NCBI GenBank assembly: GCA_035926095.1 | Contig: JAVRQT010000003.1 | Coordinates: 1,116,001 to 1,180,000, forward strand | Origin: Elasticomyces elasticus | Taxonomy: Eukaryota; Ascomycota; Dothideomycetes; Mycosphaerellales; Teratosphaeriaceae | Reading direction: 5' to 3' | Length of the DNA stretch: 64,000 bases | Shown: positions 50,801 to 60,374 of the stretch, in pieces | Layout: each line of letters starts with the position of its first letter | Position numbering within the stretch: the first letter of the stretch is position 1 | Made by a program: the position numbers and the translations under genes | The notes under the pieces: generated by a model | What the model was told of the DNA's origin: nothing | What the model saw: the letters and a program-made list of their open reading frames with translations, nothing else | Database searches by the model: none

Positions 50801-52583
50801 AGGTGTCGCGATCAAAGACTTCACCCTTGGAGTCAGCAGAACCTTCACTATGTCCGCCAAGGTGGTACCTGGACGCCAGGACACCCGTGTGTCGCTGTCA
50901 AAATCCGAGTGCTTCCAAGTAGATATCCAGAAGGCAAAATCCACACCAGTGGTGTTTTATGACGTAGAAGAAAAGCGGGCATGGATGGTCGATGGCCAGG
51001 ATGCCGTATTGCATTTGAGCCGCGCACATTTATCTTCGAGGTTCGCCGAGCCAGCAGAATCAGGCACTTCGGCGGAGCTCATTCAACAATTTCGCCACCG
51101 TGGTGTTGTCAACGGCAGATGGCAAACATCCAGCGAGGTGCTCTGTGACCCCAAAAACCTCAGAATCTCGGTCGGTCATACCTACCAGTCAGTAACCAGT
51201 TCGGGCGATCAAGGCTCGTCCTCCCACAGTACATCTCCGGGGATGTGCTTTCAAGATGTCGTTGCCAATAACGTTCAGGTGCTGCGCGATATCGTGGCAT
51301 ACCAAGAATATATAAGGGAGCTGAAGAAGGACCAAATCCGCGTGGGAAACCCGTTTGGAGCCAAAAACCAGATTGTCGGATTTGGCTTTACAGATATAGT
51401 GTCTTTGGAAACAAGGCTGCGACCTCGCTTCGCAAAGCTCAAGTTCTCGGGACCAGGGTGGAAAAAGTATGCGGACAAAGCAGATTCGATCTACATACTT
51501 GGTAGTGGCTTCGGCGACTTACTCCCAAGCACAAGCGACTGCACGAAATGTACCGGAGTACCTCCAGGTTACGAGTTTCTGGTTGTGTCAGCAAGAATGC
51601 TGCAACGCTTGGAAGATATCAGAGGGATCTCCTGGGGTCTTCCTGACGTTCCAGTGTCGGCTCACGAGAATCAGCGTTCTATAAGCTGTCATTGTGCCGC
51701 ATCCGTTCATGGTGTCAGATGCGGTATCGCTGTGACCGAGCTTGGTGCTCGCAGCACACCAGCAGAGAGGTCTGGCGACAAGCAACGCAACAAAGTTGCC
51801 AGATTGCAATCCGAGGAGTATCTGATTATCGGCCGCAAGAACGACATGAGTAATGCGAGGCGCGCAATGCAGCTTAACGGGTTCGCAAGCAGCGCATGTG
51901 ATGGGTGCGACGTTCAAGAACTGGTTCGCGGGCAGGGTCTTGGAGGCGTGGGATCCTCTACATTGTCGGACACCAGCGACTTTACGCCAGCGCGCTCAAC
52001 ATCCAATCAAGACAGCGGTTATGACACCGGAATGGTAGACCAGACAACAGATGATTCGTCGCCATCGCAGTCCTCGGGCACATCCGATCAGCGTAATCAT
52101 AGTCTAGAGACGGCTGTTGCGGAGACTCCGCCGTCGCACGACGCGCTTTCAATCCCCGCCGAGTCCTTACGACGTCGCCCAACGGCGCGGGACGACCAAC
52201 GTACTCTACCTATGTTTGGCAGCCTTGCGATCGATGGTTCGACCACGACCGGCAATGTCGTGGATACACCAAGATTGGTAGCCCCAAGGCGCAGAACGAG
52301 AAAAATGTACCCACCAGCACCGGGAGCCTCGACGGTCAGTGGTAATCCTGAATTTGATCGCGGTACTTTGTTTGAACAGCCTGATCAATCGCGTTATTCT
52401 CCACACTCCGTCACCGACACCAGGCACTCGAACATCGAGGCTGCTAGACTCTGCAGAAACAAACGAGCTGCTGAGACTGAACGCTCGGCACCACCTCGAA
52501 TACTGAGAAGAAGCCAAGGAAGTGTTGCTCGCATACACGAACAACTTGGCAGCTCCATGAGCGAGGATCCCCATCAGCTGTAA
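47817..52583 (+). CDS. Large fungal protein with STAND-type N-terminal domain
   Basis: Four exons: 47817-49312, 49367-49926, 50006-50689, 50746-52583; introns 54, 79 and 56 bp; 1,525 residues. Residues 1-~170 are helical (MDPVSTLEATAAVVQFLDLSDKV… and a long coiled region), the pattern of the fungal STAND/NLR N-terminal domains. A Ser/Asp-rich linker follows. The central part, after exon 2 (EQAREFLFRSTHFSWLLGRI), resembles a lineage-expanded fungal module (LGWLGAACRTAQ … CWSQLVRNPVIIKGYPVSRRHNDEKGLEIELGLM … LLWHYIL). The C-terminus has Cys/His residues (CTKCTG, CHCAASVHGVRC) and a disordered tail. No NACHT P-loop or repeats are present. Function unknown; link to non-self recognition is inference. 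Confidence 0.8.
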
Positions 52584-54777
52584 GGGAAGATTGTACTCCC
52601 CGCCCTCGCCATCTTGACTGGCCATCCCTTTCCCTCATACTTCACGATCTCGATACCTTCCTCGACAAATCGACCACACCACATCGTCATGCTCGGAGGC
52701 GGACCCTCATTGCCGGACATCACCACCTCAGCATACCGCCATGCAGGAGCATTAGGCGGCAGCGTCGGTCCTTGCGGCGAAGACTTGATCGGGTCCGTGA
52801 AGTAGCGGTCGTCGTTGCCCGTCACGTCGGTCCCAGCTATCATCACCTCAGCGAAGCTTGCTACGCGCTGCTCGGATGCTTCCAATACCTCCTCGATCTC
52901 GATAAATGCCTCTCCAGACAAACACAGCACTCGGCTGAAGAAGAGTCCCTCGCGACGGTTGCTATTGTAGAGGATACTGATCGCCCGTCGTCGGATAGCG
53001 GGATCACGACAACGATGGACGATCAGGTATAGCGCTGGTAAGACCTTCAGCTCGAGGCTGAATCCACCTTGTCTTTCTTCCGATGGAGACGGCTGGTATG
53101 GTCGCTTGTGTGTGGCTTCGATCTCTGCGCTCGCGACGTCGAGATATTGTTCGCAGAGGTCCAGCACACGTACGAATTCGGGGTGTAGAGTTTTGGTGAA
53201 GGCTTCGTCTCTGTGGCCGACGGCGGTGAGAGTGAAGGTGGCGGTGAAGTGTTGGATGTGCATGAAAGCGAGTGCTCGGCGGGAAGAAAGGGTATTAGAG
53301 GGGATGGTAGCCTTCAGTGCGTCGGCCCATGAAATCAGTGCAGCCTGAAGCGCATTGATTCTGGCGAACAACGCTGGGTGGGCTTTCGGGCTTAGTGCCC
53401 TGCTGATACAAAGCGATAGGCATGTCTTGGTCGCATGACAGGGTGGTGCTGCGGACGATAATGCCATCTGGTTCTCGGCACATCGTATCAGCTCCTTGCG
53501 GCAATCGTTCGTCGCGTCTAGCAGAACGTCCAGAGATTGCCTGGCCTCCTCGACGGACTTGAATGGTTGCCGTGCTCGAGTGGCCCGTTGTGGCTCTTCG
53601 CAGTCGACCAGAGTCCTAGTGACACTCCAAACTGCTTCGTCATCAACCAGGCCTAAGAAAGCCTCTACCAACTGTACAGGCAAGCCGCAAAGCCGTGATG
53701 GAGCCCGTTCCTCTGGTTTCACGACTGCTTGCATGTTAATTTTCGACAGGTGTTCGAAGATGATGCTTCGACCGTACTTCATGTGAGCAGTAGCTGCTTT
53801 ACCACGATCCTCCATTACCTCGAAAGTGCCGAACAACATGCACGCCAGCAGAATCGAGACAACTGCATCACTGCTCTTGGAAGCGCCGCTAATGACAGTC
53901 TGCAACGCCGACAATGCTTTTCCATACTGCGTCACGCTCTTCGTGCGGCTGCTGTCCAGGTAATACCGATTGAGTGAGGTATCGATGATGAAAGGTAGAG
54001 AGTGATGAGCACAGCCAACCGCTGTGATGGCGTAGAAGAGATGCGCAGAATCGAAGCTTTGCTGGACCGCTAGAGATAAACATTCTCGTAAAGGGGATAT
54101 GATGAGTATGTCTGGGAATGTCTGCACATTTGTCAGTGAGCCGACTATATGTCATGAGATGGTCGACTCGCACATTTCGGGTAAAGTATGCAAAGGCAGT
54201 GCGATCGGCATCAGTGACGCTGAACTTCAAGGTCGATACAGTGATGGGCAGAGGTGCAGCACACCATTCGTCAAGCTTGGGTAACAACGGTCTCTTGGCA
54301 ATCTCGCCGGTCGAGGGTGGCGGTGATGCTTCATAGCCGTCACACGTCCAGCCTACAATGGAAAGTCAGCGACTGAGAGACACATATTGGCATGGCAAAG
54401 ACAACAACTGAGCGAGTCAAGGTTAGGGATAGGTCTGGTGTAGCATCTTAGCGTTGCAGGCGTGGAGCGAACGAGACTGGGCGCATGCGACTCCAAGTCG
54501 AGCTCTCGCCACTCGCAACTATCAATACGCGTACTTCGCTAGGTGTCTTGAGAAGACGGGAAGACGCCATGCCTTGATGGTTTCAACGTACCACTTCTGA
54601 CGCACTTTGCACAGGCTGGTAGGCCTTCATCGCACTTGATCCGCCGGATGCTATGTAACTCGTCAACACTGTTATGCAACACGATGTCAAGTCATCGCCT
54701 GCAACTCACCGGCATGTCCGACATCCGGTCCTAACGGGCTTGCTCCTGACGACCCGCTTGCGAGTGGCAGTCATCAT
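52574..54777 (-). CDS. Zn2Cys6 transcription factor (Fungal_trans_2-like)
   Basis: Four exons: 54777-54710, 54650-54592, 54352-54174, 54121-52574; introns 59, 239 and 52 bp; 617 residues. The zinc cluster is split over three exons: C19-x2-C22-x6-C29-x6-C36-x2-C39-x6-C46 (GCRTCR / IRRIKCDEGLPACAKCVRSG / WTCDGYE), flanked by RKRVVRSKPVR. Then AFAYFTRN|TFPDIL, where homologs read 'FxERTAPxL', and a long helical regulatory domain with FYAITAVGCAH and ILLACMLFGTFEVMED. Intron 2 is four times longer than others here. Its last 10 bp overlap the end of the convergent STAND-type gene. Target genes unknown. Confidence 0.88.
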
Positions 54778-55224
54778 CCGAATTCGCACAGAGTGCTCGC
54801 GTCTGGTTTGCCATTGCAACGAACTGCTGCATGGCCAGGAGGTGAGGTTGAGCTGCGCACAGAGGGGGACGCGAAGTCGAGACGGGAGGAAGCTTGGCGT
54901 TTCACTTATCGAACCAGCCAATAGCAGCTTGTGAAACAGTGGGTCTGGGTTCTGTGTTCTGTGAATACAGCTATGCTGTCGTTGGCTGCTTCGTTGCTTG
55001 ATCAATCGGAGAACGTGGTCGAGAAACAATCCCTGCAGCGACACGAGTTCGTTACGCACTTGGAAGGATTCGAAATCATTGCCCAATCGCATTGCTGCGT
55101 AGGAACGAGTATATCATATCGACGACTACCACACAAGCGCGTCTCTCGCGCTGACACCACTACATTCGATCGAACCTACGTCTCTCACACCACAACAGTC
55201 GTTACCACCCCGGCAGAACTTCCA
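54778..55224. other. Divergent promoter region
   Basis: 447 bp between the regulator and a small membrane-protein gene. A longer open frame continues upstream of the small protein but starts with non-ATG codons; I treat it as leader. Confidence 0.45.
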
Positions 55225-55452
55225 ATGGCGATGAGCTACACCCTCGCCGTCTTCCTCATCGTTCTCGGTTGTGCAGTGTTCATCGGCTTGGCATGGGGAG
55301 TCTGGTCGTTGTTACATGGCCGACAATCAACTGGCGCGATGGACGACTCTATGCGAGATCCCGAGCAGGACCAAGCAGTGTACATGCGGGAGGTCAGGTT
55401 ACGGAATCATGAGTTCCTTGCAAATGCGTACGGCGCGAGGTACAAGTCGTGA
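55225..55452 (+). CDS. Small single-pass membrane protein
   Basis: 75 residues starting MAMSYTLAVFLIVLGCAVF, with one hydrophobic helix (about residues 5-30), then a short cytosolic-type tail with EQDQAVYMREVRLRNHEF and ending ARYKS. Two ATGs lie three codons apart (55225, 55231). The charged YMREVRLRN segment looks conserved from memory of similar short Dothideomycete proteins, but this is unchecked. No function known. Confidence 0.55.
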   Translation: MAMSYTLAVFLIVLGCAVFIGLAWGVWSLLHGRQSTGAMDDSMRDPEQDQAVYMREVRLRNHEFLANAYGARYKS

Positions 55453-55813
55453 GGACGAGATTTGTTGGAGAGGCCCTTGACCTTTTCGGAGTACTAGTTC
55501 AGGTGAGTACTATCTCTGACACCATACCGCCGCACGCTGATGAATGCCTCAGATGACCAACACCATACTGCCCCATCACAGGTAACGAGGTGTACCAAGA
55601 GTGAGCTCGCATCGACGAGCTCATGTTAATATGATCGGCGAAACCAAGCGGACAGATGACAGCGAATGGGAGCCAGCGATCAATTACTGCTTGCGCGAGC
55701 GATGAGCTACACATACATTAGACACCTACTATGTCAGCGGCCAACTTCATGCGTCCAATGCCACAAACACTCAACAGTCATTCCACATTGTCCCAGCTGT
55801 TCTCCATCACACC
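55453..55813. other. Intergenic, convergent 3' regions
   Basis: 361 bp; nothing recognised. Confidence 0.45.
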
Positions 55814-56528
55814 CTACGAAAATACCCTGACCACACCAACAGGGCAGCAGTTAGGGTATCTGTCTGGCGCTCCAGGACCTGCCACCCAAACAAGTTCCGT
55901 CCATCCGTAGTTGGAGTCAACCTTCTCGCACACGTACCAGTGATAGAGAGGGTAGTAGGTGCCGTCGATGGAGTTGTATGCCGGGACGTTGAGGTAGTTG
56001 TTGGAATCGAAAGCCACGACAGCTTTCCCAGGTCCGGGATTGAAGTATGGGACTGCGACGTTCGAGGTTGGGTTGTAGCTGAGGCTCATGCCTGAAGATG
56101 CTGCAAACGCAAAGTCAGCACAAGCAAAATTTTGCAAGGATGAGCCAATGCCAACGCAATCTGACGATGTACACAGCCGGAATAGTAAACACATCTGGAA
56201 AAGAAAGCTTACCGGTGAACACGCCTTCCTTGCTTGAGTATTGCAAACCCCATGTCAGGAAACCTGCACCGTCAGAGTACGAGGTTGTGTTGAATTGAAA
56301 CTTGGACGGAGTCCCGTCAGTCACACCCGATGGCTTTGGGAGTGTCGAGTATGGGCAAAGCGATTCCGACGCAGCGCCAATATGGCAAGCCACCAGGAAG
56401 GTTGCGTTGTAGACGGGGTCTTCAGACGACAGCCAGAGGGTGAAGTTTGCCGACTGGGTGTAGTTCTGCGCGTAGCTGCCAGTGGCGAAGGCCAGCAGAG
56501 CGGCACCAATGGCGGTGATTGGCAACAT
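55814..56528 (-). CDS. Small secreted protein
   Basis: Two exons, 56528-56213 and 56100-55814, 112-bp intron; 200 residues. Signal peptide MLPITAIGAALLAFATGSYA, then QNYTQSANFTLWLSSEDPVYN with sequons and a second domain GKAVVAFDSNNYLNVPAYNS … YHWYVCEKVDSNYGWTELVWV. Four or five cysteines (…LVACHI, SLCPYS, YVCEKV, PNCCPV) could form disulfides. The layout resembles a fungal-only secreted family labelled DUF7907, recalled but not checked. Secreted and Cys-containing, so an effector or wall role is possible; not shown. Confidence 0.8.
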
Positions 56529-57358
56529 GGTGTTTGGTTATTCGATGCGAGTTGTGTCGTATGAGATGGTTGGGATGAGATCTGAGTTGTGAAGCACGAA
56601 GGTTGTTTGCTCAAGCAGGAGATGACCCTCTTTTATGTTTCGTCGCTATGCACTTTCCCGTCAGCAAACGATGCAAGTGGAGAAGCGCCCGCATGAAGCT
56701 GCCCTTGTGGAAGGCGCGACCCCGTCGCTATGTCGTGCAGAGCGGGGATTGTGAAAAGGGTGGAAGTTGGCACGAAGAGCACGATTCGGCTATTCAGCAA
56801 CGTTGCCTTGGTCTTTGTTGTCCGCGTGTACGATACAAAGTTACACAGAGCGCACGATCAAGCAAACGACGTTCGTTCGATAAGGTTGATCTGCTGTGCG
56901 ACGACCGATGCAGGCACCCGCTCATGCCTGCGTGTAGTCGAATGATGTGCATGAGGATGCTTGTCTCTCCCCGACTCACTGTATAATGCGAATGTGAATT
57001 GGTATTCGAGTACCCCAGGTCTACCGACAGGCCAGTGCAACACAGGGATCATGGGCCAACGCGTGCTGTGACGGTACGAGAGCTGAAGTGTCACAAAACT
57101 TCGTTTCCCTGGTGTTCAACTCGCACCGAGCACGATCCACATTGTCTCGTATCGGTCGTGCTGTCGAACCTGATGAAACCAAAGAAGCACAAGGATCAGG
57201 TTCTGACTGTAGTCCTGCAGATCAACCACGTCTCGCAAACTTGGTGTGATCTCGTAAATTGCGTAGCTTCATCCCAGGAATTGCATCGCACGCAGGCATC
57301 ACTTCCCAGGCAACAAATCCTCATCGTTGATTGGGATCACAAGCAACTGCTGATCTTC
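56529..57358. other. Intergenic
   Basis: 830 bp upstream of the secreted-protein gene and downstream of the next minus-strand gene. Open frames of up to ~75 codons show no recognisable features. Confidence 0.5.
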
Positions 57359-58423
57359 TCAGATCTCGTCGTACCAGTGCTCGCTATCAGAATCATAGTC
57401 CTCGTCCTCGCCGCCGACGAGTTCCTCTTCAGGATCCTCCCCACGCACTTCCACCTTCTCTTCTTCCTCGTCCTCGTTGACGCAGATACAGCCAACTCCG
57501 CAATCGCACTCATGGCATGGCTCCACGTCGCATGGTTCACCTGCCGCATGGGCAGCCGCCCGATTTGCCTCGTCCAGATCGAAAGGTCTAGTGGAAAGAC
57601 GCGCAAGTCTGCCTTCCAAAGTGACGCAAGACAACTCCACCGGCTGTCCACGTACATGTAATGTTTTTGGACTATTAGGCACGGCGTACCATGAGTGATA
57701 CGTCAATTGGCACCCGCCAGCAAGGGTTGGCCACTCTAGGCTTCTTTTGGGGGTACATCGACCTGGACCGGCACAGTATGTGTTATCCGTGAAGTATTCG
57801 AAACCGTTGGCCTTTGCGTGGTCGCCCTCCAGCAGAGCCTTGCTCATTTTGGGAAGATAGAACGTCCCTACGGGTAGGACATTCCAGAGAGCCCTAAAAC
57901 CTGGCTGAATTTCGATTAAAGATTCAGTGCAAGTCTTGACATCATCGTCGTAAATATCCATATCGACGTCGTGGTATTGGCATAATAGGAAGCTGGCGTT
58001 GCGGAGTATGCCATGTCCGGAGTTCCAAGTCTTGTCGACGAACTTCACCAAGTCCAAGCCAGTGGTGAAGTAGTAAGTCACTTTGCCCGCATAGTCCTGC
58101 ATGAATAATGACCTGGCCTCCTTGCGGATCTGCCGGCTCGTCCTCACCAGGTTTGCATACTGCCCAAAGCGAGCATTGTCTGGTAGCTGTGCATATGGAG
58201 CCTTTGGAGTCGCGACGAGATCATCGAAGAAGCACTCATAGATGGCATTGCGCAACTCTGCCGGCAGGTCGAATATGCTCAGAGTCTTCGACTTCTGTTC
58301 CTCGTGGTTTGGCCTAGGTCGCACACGTTGTGTCTTGGGCCGCTTCGGTGGGCCCGAAGTGACTGAAGGAGGACGATCGATCTCGCTATGAGGCCGCTTC
58401 CGTGAGGTGGTAATATCAACCAT
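57359..58423 (-). CDS. F-box-like hypothetical protein with Cys-rich and acidic tail
   Basis: Intronless, 354 residues. A basic N-terminus (SRKRPHSEIDRPP, PPKRPKTQRVRPRP) suggests nuclear import. IFDLPAELRNAIYECFF (about 50-66) is the F-box-like motif, followed by LVRTSRQIRKEARSLF, the usual second block of this family. The C-terminus has a Cys cluster (EPCDVEPCHECDCGVGC, about residues 296-312) and then a run of Glu/Asp. The Cys cluster could bind zinc. Function unknown beyond a possible ubiquitin-ligase adaptor role. Confidence 0.75.
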   Translation of the reverse strand: MVDITTSRKRPHSEIDRPPSVTSGPPKRPKTQRVRPRPNHEEQKSKTLSIFDLPAELRNAIYECFFDDLVATPKAPYAQLPDNARFGQYANLVRTSRQIRKEARSLFMQDYAGKVTYYFTTGLDLVKFVDKTWNSGHGILRNASFLLCQYHDVDMDIYDDDVKTCTESLIEIQPGFRALWNVLPVGTFYLPKMSKALLEGDHAKANGFEYFTDNTYCAGPGRCTPKRSLEWPTLAGGCQLTYHSWYAVPNSPKTLHVRGQPVELSCVTLEGRLARLSTRPFDLDEANRAAAHAAGEPCDVEPCHECDCGVGCICVNEDEEEEKVEVRGEDPEEELVGGEDEDYDSDSEHWYDEI

Positions 58424-58884
58424 GTTCTTTTGTTATTGTTGGGCGAAGGAGGGAAGGAAGGGAAGGCAAGTAGAAGTGAAGCAGATTGAGATCAGGCGCG
58501 TCGGGCTGCATATGCCATGCAAGGGGCAGTCTCCAAAAACGGGACGCGGAAAGCCACGGGCCTGAGCGTCCCAATTTTGGGCGATCAGTCAGGACGCTGA
58601 TCGTGACGGTTGCGAAGCAGGAGGTAGGAGACCGTTGCCGACGTCCATGATAGAGCCAAGGGCGAGTCTCCAAGAGCCCAATGACGAGGAATGTTGCCGG
58701 GTATGGGACAACGAACATCCGCAAGCTAGTATATACAATGTGCAGAATGCAGTATATCATGTAGCCAGAGAAATCGCAAGCTGCATAAAGGCGCGACTGT
58801 GCGTGCAAATGTTCCCAAGTATTGCCTTGAAATGGGCTATGTCCAGCTGAGGTGCCAGGCAAGGCCAATGCCACGGACCATATC
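58424..58884. other. Intergenic
   Basis: 461 bp between two same-strand F-box-like genes; nothing recognised. Confidence 0.45.
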
Positions 58885-59982
58885 TCAATAGCTAGTAGAC
58901 AAGAACAGGTCCCCATCCTGCTCATGCTCCCATTTGCTGAAGTACAAATCACCTCGCTTTTCATCCGCAGTATGCGAAACATCGGGATCATCCTTGTATA
59001 TGCATCCGCCCGCTGGATTTAGTGGAGACCAATGTCCTGGAGCCCAAGGTATACCGCAAAGGAAACAACCAGGGCTGTGGACCTCGTTCATGTTAACAAC
59101 TACTTCGCAGCCGTGCTTGCTCGCAACAGCCCGGACCCTTTGAAGGAAGTAATTCTCTGCAGGCAGTGGCTGGAGCACGAAACCAAACCAGGTCAATCCC
59201 ACGAGAGCAGGGTCCGAGTACCCCGAGAGCGTGATAACCTTCACTTTTGGCAATCTGGATAACAGGTAGTCCAAACTTAAAACGGTAGATTCCCGGAAGG
59301 AGGTTACACAGTCAAGTATACTCGATGCGTTGTGCCAGTCTGACGCCACAAGTCCAGCTACAGTAGTATCGCAGATCGTCTTGCTAGGAAACCCAGACCA
59401 ATGCGTCGCATCACCAGATAGTTCCACATTGAGGTTCGTGACGTTCTCGAACCCATCCAGCCCAGCCACAGACGGATCTTTCGAGCAACGGGTCCTCCAC
59501 CAGTCAATACAATGTTCTGTAGCGCGCTTACTCCATACCAAAAATTGGTCCGGTGACCACGCTCGGAACGAAAGAGTCTTAACCTTGCGCCGAGAGCGAA
59601 TCGATCTGATTCCCGAACGAACGATTCAGTTGCCCAACACCTCCGGATCGTACGGGTTCGCGGTACCTGGCGCAAAGAACGAAGGCTCGAGATCCAGATG
59701 TACAAAAATCCCACCCCAAAAGATAGAAACAGCCTCCGCGTGTATAAGTCTGCATGTTGACAGCAACATGTAGCAGGTCTTCTTCATCTTATATCTGTAG
59801 ATTGCATCATGATCTTGAGTGTCAGGCCGCACGTGCACATTAGGCTGTCGCTGATTCAAGTAAGGCGAGTGCATATTGGCGAAGACCATGCGATATGCGG
59901 TTACGCGAAGCTCCGCTGGCAGTCTCATGAGACCTGGTGTGGCCAGGTCGGGTTGTGAAGGCATTGCGTGCGAGTCCGCCAT
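58885..59982 (-). pseudogene. F-box-like paralog interrupted by an in-frame TGA
   Basis: Two open segments in the same frame, 59982-59629 and 59625-58885, are separated only by TGA at 59628-59626. Read through, the 366-codon frame aligns along its length with the intact neighbour at 60375-61751: LMRLPAELRVTAYRMVF versus LLGLPSEVRNEIYHMVF, FFAPGTANPYDPEVLG, then RSGI…RRKVK, DWWRTRCSKDPSVAGLDGFENV, GLTWFGFVLQPL and CFLCGIPWAPGHWSPLNPAGGC. The neighbour has Trp where this copy has TGA. So it is a recently disabled tandem duplicate, or a strain-level nonsense allele. The context TGA-A does not match the known TGA-CTA readthrough signal. Confidence 0.8.
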
Positions 59983-60374
59983 ATTGCAGGGTTCCGATAG
60001 CTATCAAGTGGGTGCTCGTGGTCGTCTGCGATTCGGTGGTTCGTTCGAGAGCCGAAGGGAAGTATACTTTACAGTGTGATGGTTGGTGACACAATACAAT
60101 TCCCAGCCCTGCACATCGTGCAGATCGCGCTCGCCAGCCATCGATTTGCCAACGCCTCAATGCCCTGACACCTTCTCACCAACTTGGCGGCGTTAGGCAC
60201 GCTCAAGACCACCGGTATAAGGCGCAGGATCCGGATCTGCATATCGTTCAAAGTGCGCTCGCAGGCCAACGATTTACCTATCAGCAACCCTACAAACCAA
60301 TGCACCCTAGCAGCAAGTCAATGACCACTGCCAGAAGATCAATCTGCAGCAGCCAGACAAATGTGCTCGGAGAA
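59983..60374. other. Intergenic with short direct repeat
   Basis: 392 bp between the tandem paralogs. Contains a 40-bp imperfect direct repeat, 60111-60150 and 60239-60278 (31 of 40 positions identical). Confidence 0.5.
60111..60278 (+). repeat. 40-bp imperfect direct repeat pair
   Basis: Copies at 60111-60150 and 60239-60278, 128 bp apart, both beginning GCAyATCGT and sharing GCGCTCGC and CGATTT. It may be a remnant of the tandem duplication that made the flanking paralogs. Confidence 0.5.

Noticed and set aside
56115..56213. Read-through of the first exon of the secreted protein into the intron
   Set aside because: It ends in unrelated residues, while splicing to 56100 gives a coherent second domain in frame.
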